Shown here: positions 29,577 to 42,532 of the stretch, one piece after another
Layout of the letters: every line of letters begins with the position of its first letter
Numbering within the stretch: position 1 is the first letter of the stretch
DNA from: Aptenodytes patagonicus
Lineage: Eukaryota; Chordata; Aves; Sphenisciformes; Spheniscidae
Assembly (NCBI RefSeq): GCF_965638725.1
Contig: NC_134975.1
Coordinates: 2,616,179-2,680,178, forward strand
Length of the DNA stretch: 64,000 nucleotides
Direction of reading: 5' to 3'
Notes under the pieces: model-generated
Told to the model about the DNA's origin: nothing
Database searches by the model: none
Seen by the model: only the letters and a program-made list of their open reading frames with translations
Position numbers and translations under genes: made by a program

Positions 29577-31186
29577 CAACAACAAAGTTTATCCGATGCT
29601 GTTGCATTTCGGGACATTTTTACATTTATCACTTAAAACTGTATTAAAAAAGACTGAGGCCCTTCCTGTAAGACGAGATGCCGCCGAGCTCGGGTGCTTA
29701 CAGTCGAGAGGAGCAGCGGCGCACGGCCTGCTTTGTGAAACCTGCCCGCAAATAAAGCCTCATCCCATTTAACGACCGACCTCCCTCTACTTCCTACCCT
29801 CCCCAAACAGACAGACGGGCTTTGTGATGTGCTCTGAAGGTCAGGCCTCCCAGAACGGGGAAGCTGCGCGTGTTCCCCACATTCCTTTGTCGTGAGCGAC
29901 GGGCGCTCTCCTTCCATGGCTGCTGCCTGCAGGGGATTCCCCACCCCGGGGAGCACCCCGGCCCCGCTGGGGATCAGGGCGGCCCGAATCCTCGCTGCAC
30001 TACAGCAGCGCCCAGAGGCTGCCAATAATTTGTCATCGGAGCAACTTTCAGCCCAATTAAAGTCCTTCCTTCAAAAGCTGCTAGAAAAGGAGTTGCCGGT
30101 GAAGTCCGGGCGTATTTACGACGCGGCATCACCAGGTGGAACCGGCACCTTCCCAGGCCACGGTGGTTTTGGTTTTTTATTTTCCCTTTACTTCGCCTTT
30201 TCGGTCACGGTCCAGCAACGCGCGCCCCAAGCCCCGCAAGCGCGTCCGGGCCCGCTCGGGCTCCGGCAGCCGGGGACACACGTACGGGGAGGGCAGGACG
30301 CGTTACCGGAGACCAAAGCCAGGGGATCCTCCGCTAGAGCGGGTCTCAGCCGGGCTGTCAGAGACGGGCTCCGACGGCGCCCGCCCGCCGGCACAACGGC
30401 CCCGCAGCGCCGGGGGCCGTACCCCGCTCTCGGGGCTCCTTCCTCCTCCTCCTCCTCGCTTCCCCCGCGGCCTCGGTGGGGTTCCGCGCCCACCCCCGAA
30501 GCGCTGCCCACCCCCAGCAGCTCCCCCCCCCCCATCACCACCACCTCCGCAGCCCTTCCCCAGCCGGGCCCGGCCTCCACCCCACGCAGGGCCCCAGGAG
30601 CGCCGGGCTCCTGCCGGCCCGGACCCGGCTCCACGAACCCCCGTGCCGCGGCGGCCCTCAAGGCCCTTCCCCGAGACCCGGGCACCCCCCGGCCGCCGCC
30701 TCCCCGCTCCCCGTGCCGCCGGGGCCGCATCGCCCCCCCCCCCCGAGAGCCCCTAACGCCGCCCCGCCGCCCCCAGGGCACCCCCGGCCCCACACGGCCT
30801 TTCCCCCCCAGCACCGTCCCGCTCTCCCCCCGCGGAGCCCGGCTCCTTCCCCGCGGCGCCCCACAGCCCCCTCCCGCCCCACGGCCCCTATCGCCCCCCC
30901 ACCCCACCCCCGGCAGCCCCCCGGCCTCACGTACCGCCTGCCGCCCGGGCCCGGGCCGGCTCCGGGACGCCGCGGGGCTCAGGGGCGGCCGCGGCCTCCA
31001 CCGCCTCCCCCCGCCCGGCCCCGCCGCGCTGCTACGCAACCCCCGCCCCGCCGGAAGCTCCCGCCCCGCCACGGGCCGGAAGACGGCGCTCTGGCCGGCG
31101 AGAGGCGCCGAGGGGCCGGAACTCGCTGGTCGGGGCGGGCCCTGTGACCCGCGCGGGGCGGGGCGGGGGCGGGGCTTACTACTTAC

Positions 31187-31250
31187 CTCGCTCCTGAGGC
31201 CCGCCCCCTCCGCGCCGCCATTAGCCGGCGGCGCGGCACGTCCTCCGCCC
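31187..31250 (-). other. RNF41: RNF41 non-coding first exon (right edge approximate)
   Basis: Defined by the strong GTAAGT donor at its left edge; the transcription start on the right is only estimated from the end of the gene-specific region and the NF-Y box. The match to the acceptor at 15655 is inferred. Confidence 0.45.
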
Positions 31251-31262
31251 CCCGCGCGCTGA

Positions 31263-33300
<2,038 letters not shown>

Positions 33301-34284
33301 CTCGCCTGCTCCCTGCCCGCGGCCCTGGCCCTGTCGCGGGGGGCCCAGACCCCCCTCGCCCTTTAAGGCCCTCCCCACGCGGCCCCTCCCGGCGCCGGGG
33401 CTGGCTGGGAGCAGCGCCTGGGTGACCCTTGGCCCCCCCGGTTCGGGCGCAGCAGACGGTGCGGCCGCGGGACGGGGACGGGGGCCGGTCAGTGGCGCGT
33501 CCCCCGGCCCCGGCGACCGGCACAGCGTGGCCCCAGGTGAGCCCCCGGGGAGGGGGGGGGGGCACGGGAGGGGTCCTGGGGGGGCGCGGGCGATGCTGGC
33601 ACTGCACCCGGTGGGACGGGGCCCCACGAACGGGATGATGCCGGGGAGAGACCCACCTCGGCGGGAGGGGGTCAGCTCTGGTGAAGGTGGGGGCACCCGA
33701 GGGGCCTTGCGCTGTGGTGGGGATGACAGTGGGGCGCCTGCTCCTGGAGTCATGGGATTTTCCCAGCCCCCACGGCATCAGCAAGTCCCACGTGGAGGGG
33801 GAGGACGGACCCCCACGGCCATCCCGCCGTCCCACCTGCAGTTTGGTGTTTCCCGTCACCGTGCAGGGCTGTTTCCGCGTCCCCGGCAGTGGGGTGGGAG
33901 CTGGGGGGGGGGGGATATGGCCGCGCCAGGCGGGGCTGCGGGTGGGTGTGTCGGGGGCACGGGCGGGTGGGGTGGGGGTGCGAGTGCCCTGCCGGGGGGT
34001 GCCGCTGGCGTTATCTCCCCGCCCGGTGAAACATTAACTCCAACACAAAAGCTGCCCCAGTTGCAAAACCTCCCCTCAAGGACGAGTGTCACCGTGTCCC
34101 CCCCCAGCGTTGTCCCCACGGCCCCCTCCTCCCCATCGCCCACCCTGGGGAGCCCGGCCCCGCAGCGGGCACGGGGACAGCATCTGGCCCTGCCCGGCCC
34201 CGCTCCCCAGTCTGTGTCCCTGAGCACCGGTGCAGGGACACGTGTCCCCGGGCCGTGACCCTGATGCCGCCTGTTGCTTTCCAG
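33301..34284. other. NABP2-SLC39A5 intergenic region
   Basis: About 1 kb of GC-rich spacer holding the presumed SLC39A5 promoter. The only AT-rich patch, at about 34025-34070, contains liver-type transcription factor words. Long frames on either strand are compositional. Confidence 0.5.
34026..34070 (+). promoter_or_regulatory. SLC39A5: HNF1-like and C/EBP-like sites upstream of SLC39A5
   Basis: GTGAAACATTAAC (34026-34038) fits the HNF1 palindrome GTTAATNATTAAC except at two positions, with a perfect ATTAAC half. GTTGCAAAAC (about 34060-34069) resembles a C/EBP site. SLC39A5 is expressed mainly in liver, kidney, intestine and pancreas, where HNF1 is active, so the pairing makes sense. Function is inferred. 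Confidence 0.35.
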
Positions 34285-34335
34285 CCGTCCCTGCGGACGG
34301 ACGGACGGACGGACGGGCGGGCGGGCGGCAGGAGG
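34285..34335 (+). other. SLC39A5: Possible non-coding 5' exon of SLC39A5
   Basis: A TTGCTTTCCAG acceptor precedes it and a GGAGG|GTGCGTAC donor follows. It contains a (GGAC)n tract. The next acceptor, CCTGCAG at 34504-34510, lies 11 bases before the SLC39A5 ATG. The exon is supported only by splice-site shape. Confidence 0.35.
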
Positions 34336-34521
34336 GTGCGTACCCGGGGCTGATCGGAGGGACCCCGCGTTCTGGGAGGGACCCACGGGCACTGGGGTCT
34401 GCGCCCCACGGGGCTGGGGACACCGCAGCTCCCGCCGCCCTCACGCCAGCATCCCCCTCTCTCCCGGCTCCGCCGGGGACCCCCCCCCCCCCCCCCTCTG
34501 CCGCCTGCAGGATCCGGCCCC

Positions 34522-37500
34522 ATGGGCCCCCCTGGGCTCCTCCTGGGCGTCCTGGGGCTGCTGGCTCTGGGGGCCGGCGGGGGGCCGGGGCCGCTGCCCG
34601 AGGACGCGGCGCAGGAGCACGGCTACTACCTGCAGCAGCTCTTCGGGCAGTACGGGGCCAACGGGACGCTGCCCTTCGAGGGGCTGGCGCGGCTGCTGGG
34701 CAGCCTGGGGCTGGGCCGGGTGCAGGTGGTGCAGATCCAGCACGAGGAGCTGGGCCACGGCCACGTCAGCCACCTCGACCTGCTGGAGGTGCAGGAGGAG
34801 AAGCACCGGCACCGGCACCCCGTCTGGGAGCATGGCGGGGACCCGGCACCCAGCGCCCCGCTGCCCACCCGCCCCCCCAGGTACCCGGCCGACCCCTCGC
34901 CCGCTCCCAGGGGGGCTGCCCCCCACCCCACCCCCCACCCCGGCGCGATGTGTGTGTGGGGGGGCTCATCTGCGCTCGCCTCCCCCAGCCCCCGGCCCTC
35001 CCAGACAAAAAGCTGGACGAAGCCGGCGCCCGCCGAGCCCCCCAGCGCTGGGGCCACCCCTGGGAGCCGCGGGGCCCCCCAGCCCCCCCGGCGGGACCAG
35101 CCCGGCCTGAGCCTGCTGGGGAGGGTGCTGGGCTTGGAGCACTCCGGCGCCGACCACCCACACGACGATGTGAGCGGGGCCGGCAGTGGGGGGGGGAGGA
35201 GGGGGGGGGTCCTGCCGTCCCACTTCGCCACGTGCTGGGAGCCCCCGGGGAGCCCTGGCTGCTCCTCGTCCCCCAGAGGGACCCGGGAGCCCCGGCCCCC
35301 CCCCAGCACCGCTCACCGCTGCCCCCCCCCCCCCCCGCAGTGCCTCAACGTCACCCAGCTGCTGGTGAATTTTGGGCTGGACTCGGTGTCCCAGCTGACA
35401 CCGGAGCAGTTCACCCTCCTCTGCCCGGCCCTGCTGTACCAGATCGACAGCCGCGTCTGCATCCAGCACAGCGATGAGGTGACGCTGCCTCCCCCGGGGG
35501 GGGCCCTGTGGCCAGGTAACCCCAAGCCGGGGCCCCTCCCTGGCCCCTGGCCCCAGGTCATCTGTCCCTGGGTCCCCTGTCCCTGCAGCCCCATCCCCTG
35601 GTCCCCATCAGCCGGTCCCCAGGTTTCACATCGCTGCATCCCCATCCCCAGGTACCCCAGCGTCTGGTCCCCATGTCCCCTGTCTCTGTAGCCCCATCCC
35701 TGGCTCCCCCATCGTCTGGTCCCCGTGTCCACTGTCCCTGCACCCTGAGCCCCTGGTCCCCCATCAGCTGGTCCCTGTGGACCCTGTCCCTGCATCCTCA
35801 TCCCTGGTTCCTCCATCATCAACTCTCCAGGTCCCCTGTCCCTTCGTCACCATCCCTGGATCCCTCCAGCGTCTGGTCCCCATGTCCCCAGTCCCTGCCA
35901 CCCCATCCCTGCATTGACCATTCCTGCATCCCCGAGTGTCCCCCTCCCGCATCCCCCATCCCCAGGTTCCCATCACCCCACAGTCCCAGTCCCGGGGTCC
36001 CCATCCCTGCATCACCAAGGACACCCATCCTGCATCCCCATCCCTGGGTCCTGCGTCCTCCTGCCCTGGCCGTGCCCATCTCACCCACTCCGCAGCGCTG
36101 GGCTGGGGCCTCCTGGCCGTCACCTTCGTCAGCCTGCCCTCCGCCCTGGCCGTCGTCCTCGTCCCACTGCTGAGCCATGGCTTCTTCCGCTCGCTGCTGG
36201 CCTTCCTGGTGGCGCTGGCCGTGGGGACGCTCTGCGGGGACGCCCTGCTCCATCTCTGGCCCCATGTAGGTAGTAGCCCTGCCCTGGCGGGCCGGAGGTG
36301 GCACAGGGCGGGGACCGGGGTGTCCGGGTCCCCTGAGCCGCCGGGTCACCCGTGTCCAGGCCCAGGGGAGGCATCAGGAGACGCCGGCAGAGCTGGGGGC
36401 CGCGGTGCTGCAGGGGCTGGCGGTGCTGGGGGGCATCTACCTGCTCTTCCTGGTGGAGCTGCTCCTGGGGATGCTGCGGCGGAGCCGGGAGGCCACGGTG
36501 AGAGCTGTGGGCGCCGGGGAGGGCGTGGGGCTGCCACCAGGTCCAGCTTTGCACCCAACGCCTCTGTCTTCCCCAGGGATGCTCCCCTGGAGAGACCCCC
36601 GACGTGGCCGTGGGGGTCCTGGCACCGTTGCGAGGAGGTAAGACCCCCTCGCACCCCGCAGTGCCCGCGGCCCTCGGCCCCAGCACCCACCCCGTGTCTC
36701 TGCCACCGCAGGGGCCGAGCTGCGACACCTGACAGCACCGGAGCCAGAGCTGGAGCTGAAGCCCCATGGACACCCCCATGGACACTCCCACGAACACTCC
36801 CACGGCCCCGCGTTGCCCCCCAGCCCCAGGGCCACTGACATTGTCTGGATGGTGGTGCTGGGGGACGGGATCCACAACCTGACGGACGGGCTGGCCATCG
36901 GTGAGGGACATGGGGAGATGGAGACGGAGGGACAAGGGGTGCACAGGGACAGGGGGTGCACGGTGTGTATCAGGGCACAGGGGCAGGGTGACAGGGGGAC
37001 AAGGGGTGCACAGGGATGGGGGTGCACAGTGTATCAGGGCACAGGGGCAGGGTGACAGGGGGACAAGGGGTGCACAGGGACGGGGGTGCACAGGGACAGG
37101 GGTGCACGGTGCATCAGGGCACAGGGTCTGTGCAGGTCCGGTGCAAAGGACCCTCTTCCCGCAGGTGCTGCCTTCTCCCACAGCCTCTCCAGCGGCCTCA
37201 GCACGGCGCTGGCCGTGCTCTGCCACGAGCTGCCCCACGAGCTGGGTAGGTGCCTGGCCCCCCGCCCCAGCCGTGGCACCCCCCGCGGCCCCTGCCACCC
37301 ACCCTCCTCTTGCCGCAGGCGACCTGGCGGTGCTGCTGCGGGCAGGCACGGCCCCCCGCACCGTCCTGCTCCTCAACCTGCTCTCAGCCCTGCTCTCCTG
37401 CCTGGGGGCGGCGGCGGGGGCGGTCGTGGGGCAGAGCGCGTCCCACCTCACCCCCTGGATCCTCACCGCCACCGCTGGCATCTTCCTCTACGTGGCCCTG

Positions 37501-37736
37501 GCTGACATGGTAAGGGGGCAGCCGGGGGGGGGGGCAACAGGGCTGGGTCTCGTGCCAGCCCCGCTGAGCCCCCCGCTCTGTCCCAGCTCCCCGAGGTGCT
37601 GCGGGGCACCGAGGGCCCCGGCGAGGGCACCTGGGGCCGCTTCCTCCTGCAGAACGTGGGGTTCCTGCTGGGCAGCGGCATCATGCTGGGCATCGCCCTC
37701 GCCGAGGGACACATCCGCGCCTGGCTGCAGCCCTGA
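34522..37736 (+). CDS. SLC39A5: SLC39A5 (ZIP5), zinc transporter, complete
   Basis: ZIP5 imports zinc across the basolateral membrane of epithelial cells. Coding exons are 34522-34880, 34989-35169, 35341-35515, 36096-36265, 36360-36497, 36577-36637, 36712-36900, 37165-37245, 37319-37509 and 37587-37736: 1695 bases, 564 residues plus TGA, against about 540 in human. A signal peptide (about 1-20, [17 protein letters not shown]) leads an extracellular domain with NGT and NVT glycosylation sequons and the [13 protein letters not shown] motif. TM segments follow from [12 protein letters not shown] His-rich cytosolic loop ([14 protein letters not shown]) precedes the metal-site helices [10 protein letters not shown] and HELPHELGD, the LIV-1 subfamily signature. 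Exon 3 ends at GTAACC (35516), which restores the frame; the nearer GTGACG at 35479 does not. Intron 1 is optional (separate entry). Confidence 0.95.
34881..34988 (+). other. SLC39A5: Short in-frame optional intron of SLC39A5
   Basis: This 108-base segment has a GTACCC donor and a CCCCCAG acceptor, contains no stop and keeps the frame, so spliced and retained forms would both encode protein. Retention adds 36 Pro-rich residues to the extracellular domain. The family comparison favours splicing. Confidence 0.45.
35530..36060. repeat. Degenerate minisatellite in SLC39A5 intron 3
   Basis: Imperfect copies of roughly 60-70 bases built on the words CCCATCCCTG, GTCTGGTCCCCATGTCCCC and CTGTCCCTGCA. 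The array fills almost the whole intron. Confidence 0.7.
36915..37135. repeat. Minisatellite in SLC39A5 intron 7
   Basis: Three to four near-identical copies of a roughly 65-base unit containing GGGGTGCACAGGGAC, TATCAGGGCACAGGGGCAGG and GTGACAGGGGGACAAGG. The high identity suggests recent expansion. Confidence 0.85.
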
Positions 37737-38154
37737 GCGGCCCCGGGGCTCGGCCCTGCTCGCCCCCGCCACCGACTGGAGCGGGGAACCGCGGCCGGAG
37801 CCAGCGGCGGCCGAGCTGGAAGGATGGCAGGAGGGCGGGAGCCCCAAACGTGCCCCCAGGACTGGACTTTCTCCCCTCCTCGTGAGACCCCCAGCAGCAT
37901 CCGCCATCCCCAGAAGTCTCCATGGCTCAGCCCTGTGTGGCCCCCCCCAGCCCCTGCGGGGAGGGGACGTGGGGTCCCCTCGCCACCCCGTGTCCTCTCC
38001 CGGGGGACCGGGGCACCCAGCGCTCCCCGGGGTGGGACGGCAGCGGGGTGCTCACACGCCTGGCTCTGGGGGCGAGGTCGAGCGCGTTTCCCCTTCCCGC
38101 TCCCCCTGGACCAGCCGCTAGCGGAGAAAGGACAGGACATAGAAGCAATAGCAT

Positions 38155-38160
38155 TTTAAT
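38155..38160 (-). terminator. ANKRD52: Possible distal ANKRD52 poly(A) signal
   Basis: TTTAAT on the plus strand is ATTAAA on the minus strand, preceded on that strand by 150 bases of AT-rich, UTR-like sequence. In human, the SLC39A5 and ANKRD52 3' ends also meet or overlap, as I recall. Confidence 0.4.
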
Positions 38161-38163
38161 AAA
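38158..38163 (+). terminator. SLC39A5: SLC39A5 poly(A) signal
   Basis: AATAAA in GCATTTTAATAAACATAATTG, the first hexamer after the SLC39A5 stop. It overlaps the opposite-strand hexamer by three bases. Confidence 0.6.
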
Positions 38164-41100
38164 CATAATTGATTCAAAGCCACAATATGAATAACAGGAC
38201 TTGGTCGCAGCTTACATTGTATAAAATAGATCAAGTCTGAATGCTTTTTTCTTTTTTTTTTTTTTCCTTTTTATTTTTTTAATTTCTTTTTAGTTCCTTT
38301 TCCCCCCTCCCTCCCCGAAGGTGATGCAGGATTTCTGAAAATACATATATGGAACATCCGAGACAAAAGTAACCGCTCACTAGGCTCAGGCGGGGGTAAG
38401 GAGGAGGCCGACAGGATAGCATCTGCGCTGCGGGGACGGATGGCTTGTTGGGCTGATTTCCTTCTTCTCCTACGTATTGCCTCGTATTCACTCCCTAGAA
38501 CCGCTTTGGGGGTTGAACGGCTTTGTGTTTCCCTTGCACGACACGAAGCGATTTTGCTCGCTCCAATTTCCTCTACCCAGAGACAAGTGCTTCGCTGGTC
38601 AGGACTGATTTTGGGGCTCTCTGGGGCGCCTGCTCTCAGGAGAAGGGCGAGAAACCAGCAAGCTCAGGGGGACATGGCTCAGTTTGCCCACCAAGGCACC
38701 CGGCACCTCGAGGCCGCCGCGACGGCCCCGGGGGGATTTCATACTTTTTTTTTTTTTTTTCTATTTTTAAATTGCACATCAAAACTCTACCCTACTTGCG
38801 GCGGGTCTCCACGGGGCAGGCGTGCGGGGGGCGAGGGGCCGGGAGCGGCCCTCCTTGCCCCGCCGCCCGCCCGGCCCCGCCAGGCCACACGCTTGTGCTT
38901 TGAACCAGTGGTTGAAGGAAGAAGCACCTACAGAGGGGAGGGAGAGGCCTGAACCGCTGACACGGCGGCACCGGGATCGGCATCGCGGCCGCCACGGGAC
39001 GGAGCACAGACCCTGCCTCTGCCGGGTCTCGGACGGGGACGGTGCCGATGGCTCTCGCTGCGGGGACGCTCGGGCACCGGCCCCTCGAGCTGACGCACTC
39101 ACCTCTCCCTCCCTGCCCAAGTACAAAGGCATCCATGTTAAAGGTCCCCAGCAAGAACGACTACCGATTAAGGCCCTGCCGCTGACGAACAACAGCACGG
39201 CCACACGCTGGTTTTTGCTCAGCAGGTTCCACATTTCAGTGCACTGGAGGGGAACGAAGCCGGGGAGTTAAAGTAAAAATACCTTCAGAGGAGACGAAGC
39301 AGCTGCTACACACGGACACGCACGCAGACACCGGGCACGCGGGGCCGGCGCACAGGGGGCTCGCTCGGGGCCGCTCTCCCCCTCGACCCACCCCTTGCTG
39401 GGAGAGGGGCACTTGCCCGTTGCAGGCAGATCCGGGCAGAGCCCGGCCGTTCCTGCCCTCGCTCAGCCGTGCTTGCTACGCGCGCCGCCGCCTTGTTCCG
39501 GCGCTGAGGCTGCGGGTCCGAGAGGCGCGAAAGCGTTTCCCCAGGTCTGTGCCCCAGCCCGGTTATTGCCAGAGGTAGGTGTGAACAGTGCAGAGAAGAC
39601 ACAAATTAAAGCAGCTCTTCGTTATCTAACCACCCCACAAACAAGCCTAAAGAGACGCTCCCGTCCCACGCTGGCTCCTCCCGTGGCACGGAAAGCTCCT
39701 GCCCGGGTGCAGCTGGCCCAGCCCGGCACGGGGCAAACGGGGGGGTCAGGGCACCCTGTGCCTGGGCGGGTCTTGCACCGGGGCACCCGTGAAGCGTGGG
39801 GGCTCAGGGTGCCCAGAGCAGGCAGAGCTGGGAGAGGAACCGGCTCGGGCCCTTTCCCCAGGGAACGTCGCTCTCCGCTCCCTGCAAAGGTCTGAAACAG
39901 CCAAAAAACCGGCGCCAGGGACTGGGGTGTCCAAGTCCCCGGGGGTGTCCAAGGCTCTGGGGTTCGGCCAGCCCCGGGGCAGCCGAGGGGACGGTCACGC
40001 CACAGGCGGGCGAATGTCCCTGCAGCTGCCCCAGCTCCAGCCCTGCGGGGAGTGAGGGTGGGCTTCAGTCCCCGCAAGGGGAGCCGGGTGCCGACTGCTT
40101 CGAGGATGCCCGGGGAGCGGCTCTGCCGAGCGCCAGCGCCCACTGCCCTGCGTTTGGCACATCTGCAGCTGGGCAGGGAGACGCCCGAGACCCCTCCCCG
40201 TCCCACCGACGTCCCCTGTGCCGGACACCCGCAAGGGAAGGAGCGACGGGCAGAGGAGCCACCGCTGCCTCCCGGGGCAGTGCCGGTGTGGCAGCAGAGC
40301 ACCGAAATACGGCCCGAGAGATGTTAACAGATGTCAAACCCGGACTGGCCGGCGGGATGCTCCGAAAGGCTGCAGGTCGCCCAGCACGGGGCCTGGCTGC
40401 AGCGGGGAGGGGGGGCTGAGCCCTTCATTACCAACCTATGCTTCCCTGACGCAGGACAGATGAGAAATGCAAATCTCCATGAACCCCCTTCCATGTGTAT
40501 CGAGGAGGAAAAGGGAAGGGAAGAACCTACCGAATGACTTTAAAAGGACATTGAAAGGGGTCTGAGAGGACTCGGAAATCTTTAAAGCTAAGAGAGCGCC
40601 TGCTGAGACGGAGCACGTGTGTGCCCACGGACAAACGGACCCGCACGCCTAACATCCACGCTCCCGACCCTGGAGCGGGCGAGGAACGCTGGGCACTGGG
40701 AGCCGGGAGGTCTCTGACTGGCAGCACCGCATCCTCACTGCAGACGGACACTATTTCTGAACGCCCAGCCCTGCCCAAACGCCAGCTCGTGCCTTGCTGC
40801 TCCGAGCCGAATCCCAGCCCGCGACAGAATCCAACCCGATGCCTGCAGCGTTTAATGAGATCTCCTGGACACCAACAGGTTTGGAAAGAGCGGGGAAGCG
40901 TCGTGAAGCCCGGCCGTACCCGCCCCCGCGGATCTGGCAGCTCCCTGCCCAGTACCTGCTCTGCCGCGCTGGGATGGAGGTGGAGATCCGCAGGGAGAGG
41001 CTCTGGCCTGAAGCCGGCTCTCGTGGCTCTCACCGCTGGGGACGGGAGCCTCGGCGGGTTTGGGGCGCGCAGGAGAGGGAACACAGGCTGATGGGAAAAA

Positions 41101-42505
41101 CTGAGGGCTCAAAGAGAAATTCAGATCTGTTGGAGGAGGAGGAGGAGGAACTGGCACGTAACGATTTCAGTGCAAATTTTCAAGCCCGTGCTGCCGAACG
41201 CGACGGCTGTAGCGGGTCGCTTCAGGACGTGTGTGCCCACCAGCTGCGGGGGAGCACGGCCGCTGCGGGGCACCGGCTGGGGGGACAGGCCAGGATGTGA
41301 CCCCGGGCAAGGACCTGCCTGCTGGAGGGCTGAAATTCAGGCTCAGTCCTCTTGCAAAACCAGCTGGGCTGCAGGTTTTGCTCTCAGCCTTCCTCTGCCC
41401 ACCCCACCTCCTGTCCCCGCAGCCGGAGCCAGACACCGGTAGGGTGAAGGGGCGCGTGACAGGGGACGCGAGAGCTTTTTGGGGCACAGAAAGACAAGGA
41501 GTGGCTCCGAGCACCGTTCCCCTCACAGCCGCAGCCAGCCTCTGCACAGCCCCCCCCTGCCAGCCCCCAGCCCACCTCCGGCGTGCAGAGGAGGGGACAC
41601 GTTGAAGAAAGCAGCCGTTTTGGTTAGTACCTTCAAGTAGGAAAAATGTTCTCAAGTCCAGCGCTCAGGACAGGCTCTGGGTTTGTCTTAATGCCCTCCG
41701 AGCTCCCCACAACGCAGCTCCTGGCGCGTCGGGACTCTCTCACCCACGACCGGCCTACATCGTCTTTGATTTTCCTTTTGGCCAACCCCCCCAGGTCTCT
41801 CGCAGGCAGGAGCCGGGCAGCGCACCCCCCCCACACCCCCACACCCCCTCCTAAACTGGCCACGCTTCACATAGTGCAAAATTCAGGAACGGAACTACGC
41901 TGCCGGCACTGAGGCACCCGAACGCTGCCCAAACGCCAGGAGCCCTCGCCCTGTCCTGCAGCAGGGCTGGGACCCCTCAGGGGGCCAGGACCCCTCGCAC
42001 CTCCAGCCCCGCTCCCCGGCCTCTCCTCCCAGGGAGGGCAGCCACCGCGTTTTATCCGACTCGGACTAACTCAACCAGCAACTCCATCCATGTCTTTCGC
42101 CGGAGGCACAGCTCGGAAGGGCTCACTCCCGGGGCGAGGAAGCTGGTGGCAGGTCTGCGGACAGACGGGCAGCGCTGGCCGGGGCGGGCAGAGCAGCATG
42201 GCGGGGACCTGCAGCACTCTGAGGCTCCGAGGACTGACGCAACCCCTGGAAACTAAGTGCAGAGCACCAAAGAAACGGCAGTTTTGGTCAAGCCGTGAGG
42301 AATCCACTCCCTACGGCCTCAGGAAAAAAAAAAGAAAAAGAAAGGACAGGAGGAAGGACCAGGCATGCGAGGCAGCAGCCGCCCACCCTCCGCAGCTAAA
42401 GGAGAAACCCCAGCGGGACCCAGAGCTTCGGGATGCGCAGCGCGAGACACTCGGCACCCTGGATCTCCGAAACATCACACCCACGGTCACGCACCGTGGC
42501 TCAGC
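38164..42505 (-). other. Region between SLC39A5 and the proximal ANKRD52 poly(A) site
   Basis: No coding gene is supported. Mixed GC-rich sequence with T-rich tracts near 38245-38290 and 38745-38770. It is either an extended ANKRD52 3' UTR, ending at the ATTAAA near 38155, or intergenic DNA. Confidence 0.45.
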
Positions 42506-42526
42506 TAGAGGTTTCCATGCATTTAC

Positions 42527-42532
42527 TTTATT
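42527..42532 (-). terminator. ANKRD52: ANKRD52 proximal poly(A) signal
   Basis: On the minus strand this reads GAAAATAATAAAGTAAATGC, a canonical hexamer, with cleavage expected at about 42505-42515. Confidence 0.55.

Larger units (their letters stand above)
15655..31186 (-). other. RNF41: Long RNF41 5' intron, no coding gene seen
   Basis: Between the acceptor before the RNF41 start-codon exon and the GTAAGT donor at 31185-31186 there are 15.5 kb without a coding exon I can support. It is mixed-composition DNA with one MIR-like fragment, AT-richer zones (for example 23850-24480), a (TTA)6 microsatellite at 29559-29576 and a poly-G tract at 28591-28609. Further non-coding 5' exons may lie inside. 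The last 1.3 kb belongs to the CpG island. Confidence 0.5.
37737..38180 (+). other. SLC39A5: SLC39A5 3' UTR
   Basis: About 440 GC-rich bases from the stop to AATAAA at 38158-38163. No coding content. Confidence 0.6.

Noticed and set aside
30420-30460. TCC/CTC triplet run as a coding glutamate or leucine repeat
   Set aside because: It lies in non-coding CpG-island DNA, in the RNF41 5' region, with no coding frame support.
29892-31262. 456-codon plus-strand open frame in the RNF41/NABP2 CpG island
   Set aside because: Low-complexity Pro/Ala/Arg translation of a promoter island, with no splice or protein support.
34230-35477. 415-codon alternative frame over SLC39A5 exons 1-3
   Set aside because: The frame with the signal peptide, [13 protein letters not shown] and continuity into the transmembrane exons is the real one; this is its shadow.
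35479-35480. GTGACG donor at the end of SLC39A5 exon 3
   Set aside because: It would put exon 4 out of frame. GTAACC at 35516 restores the transmembrane reading frame.
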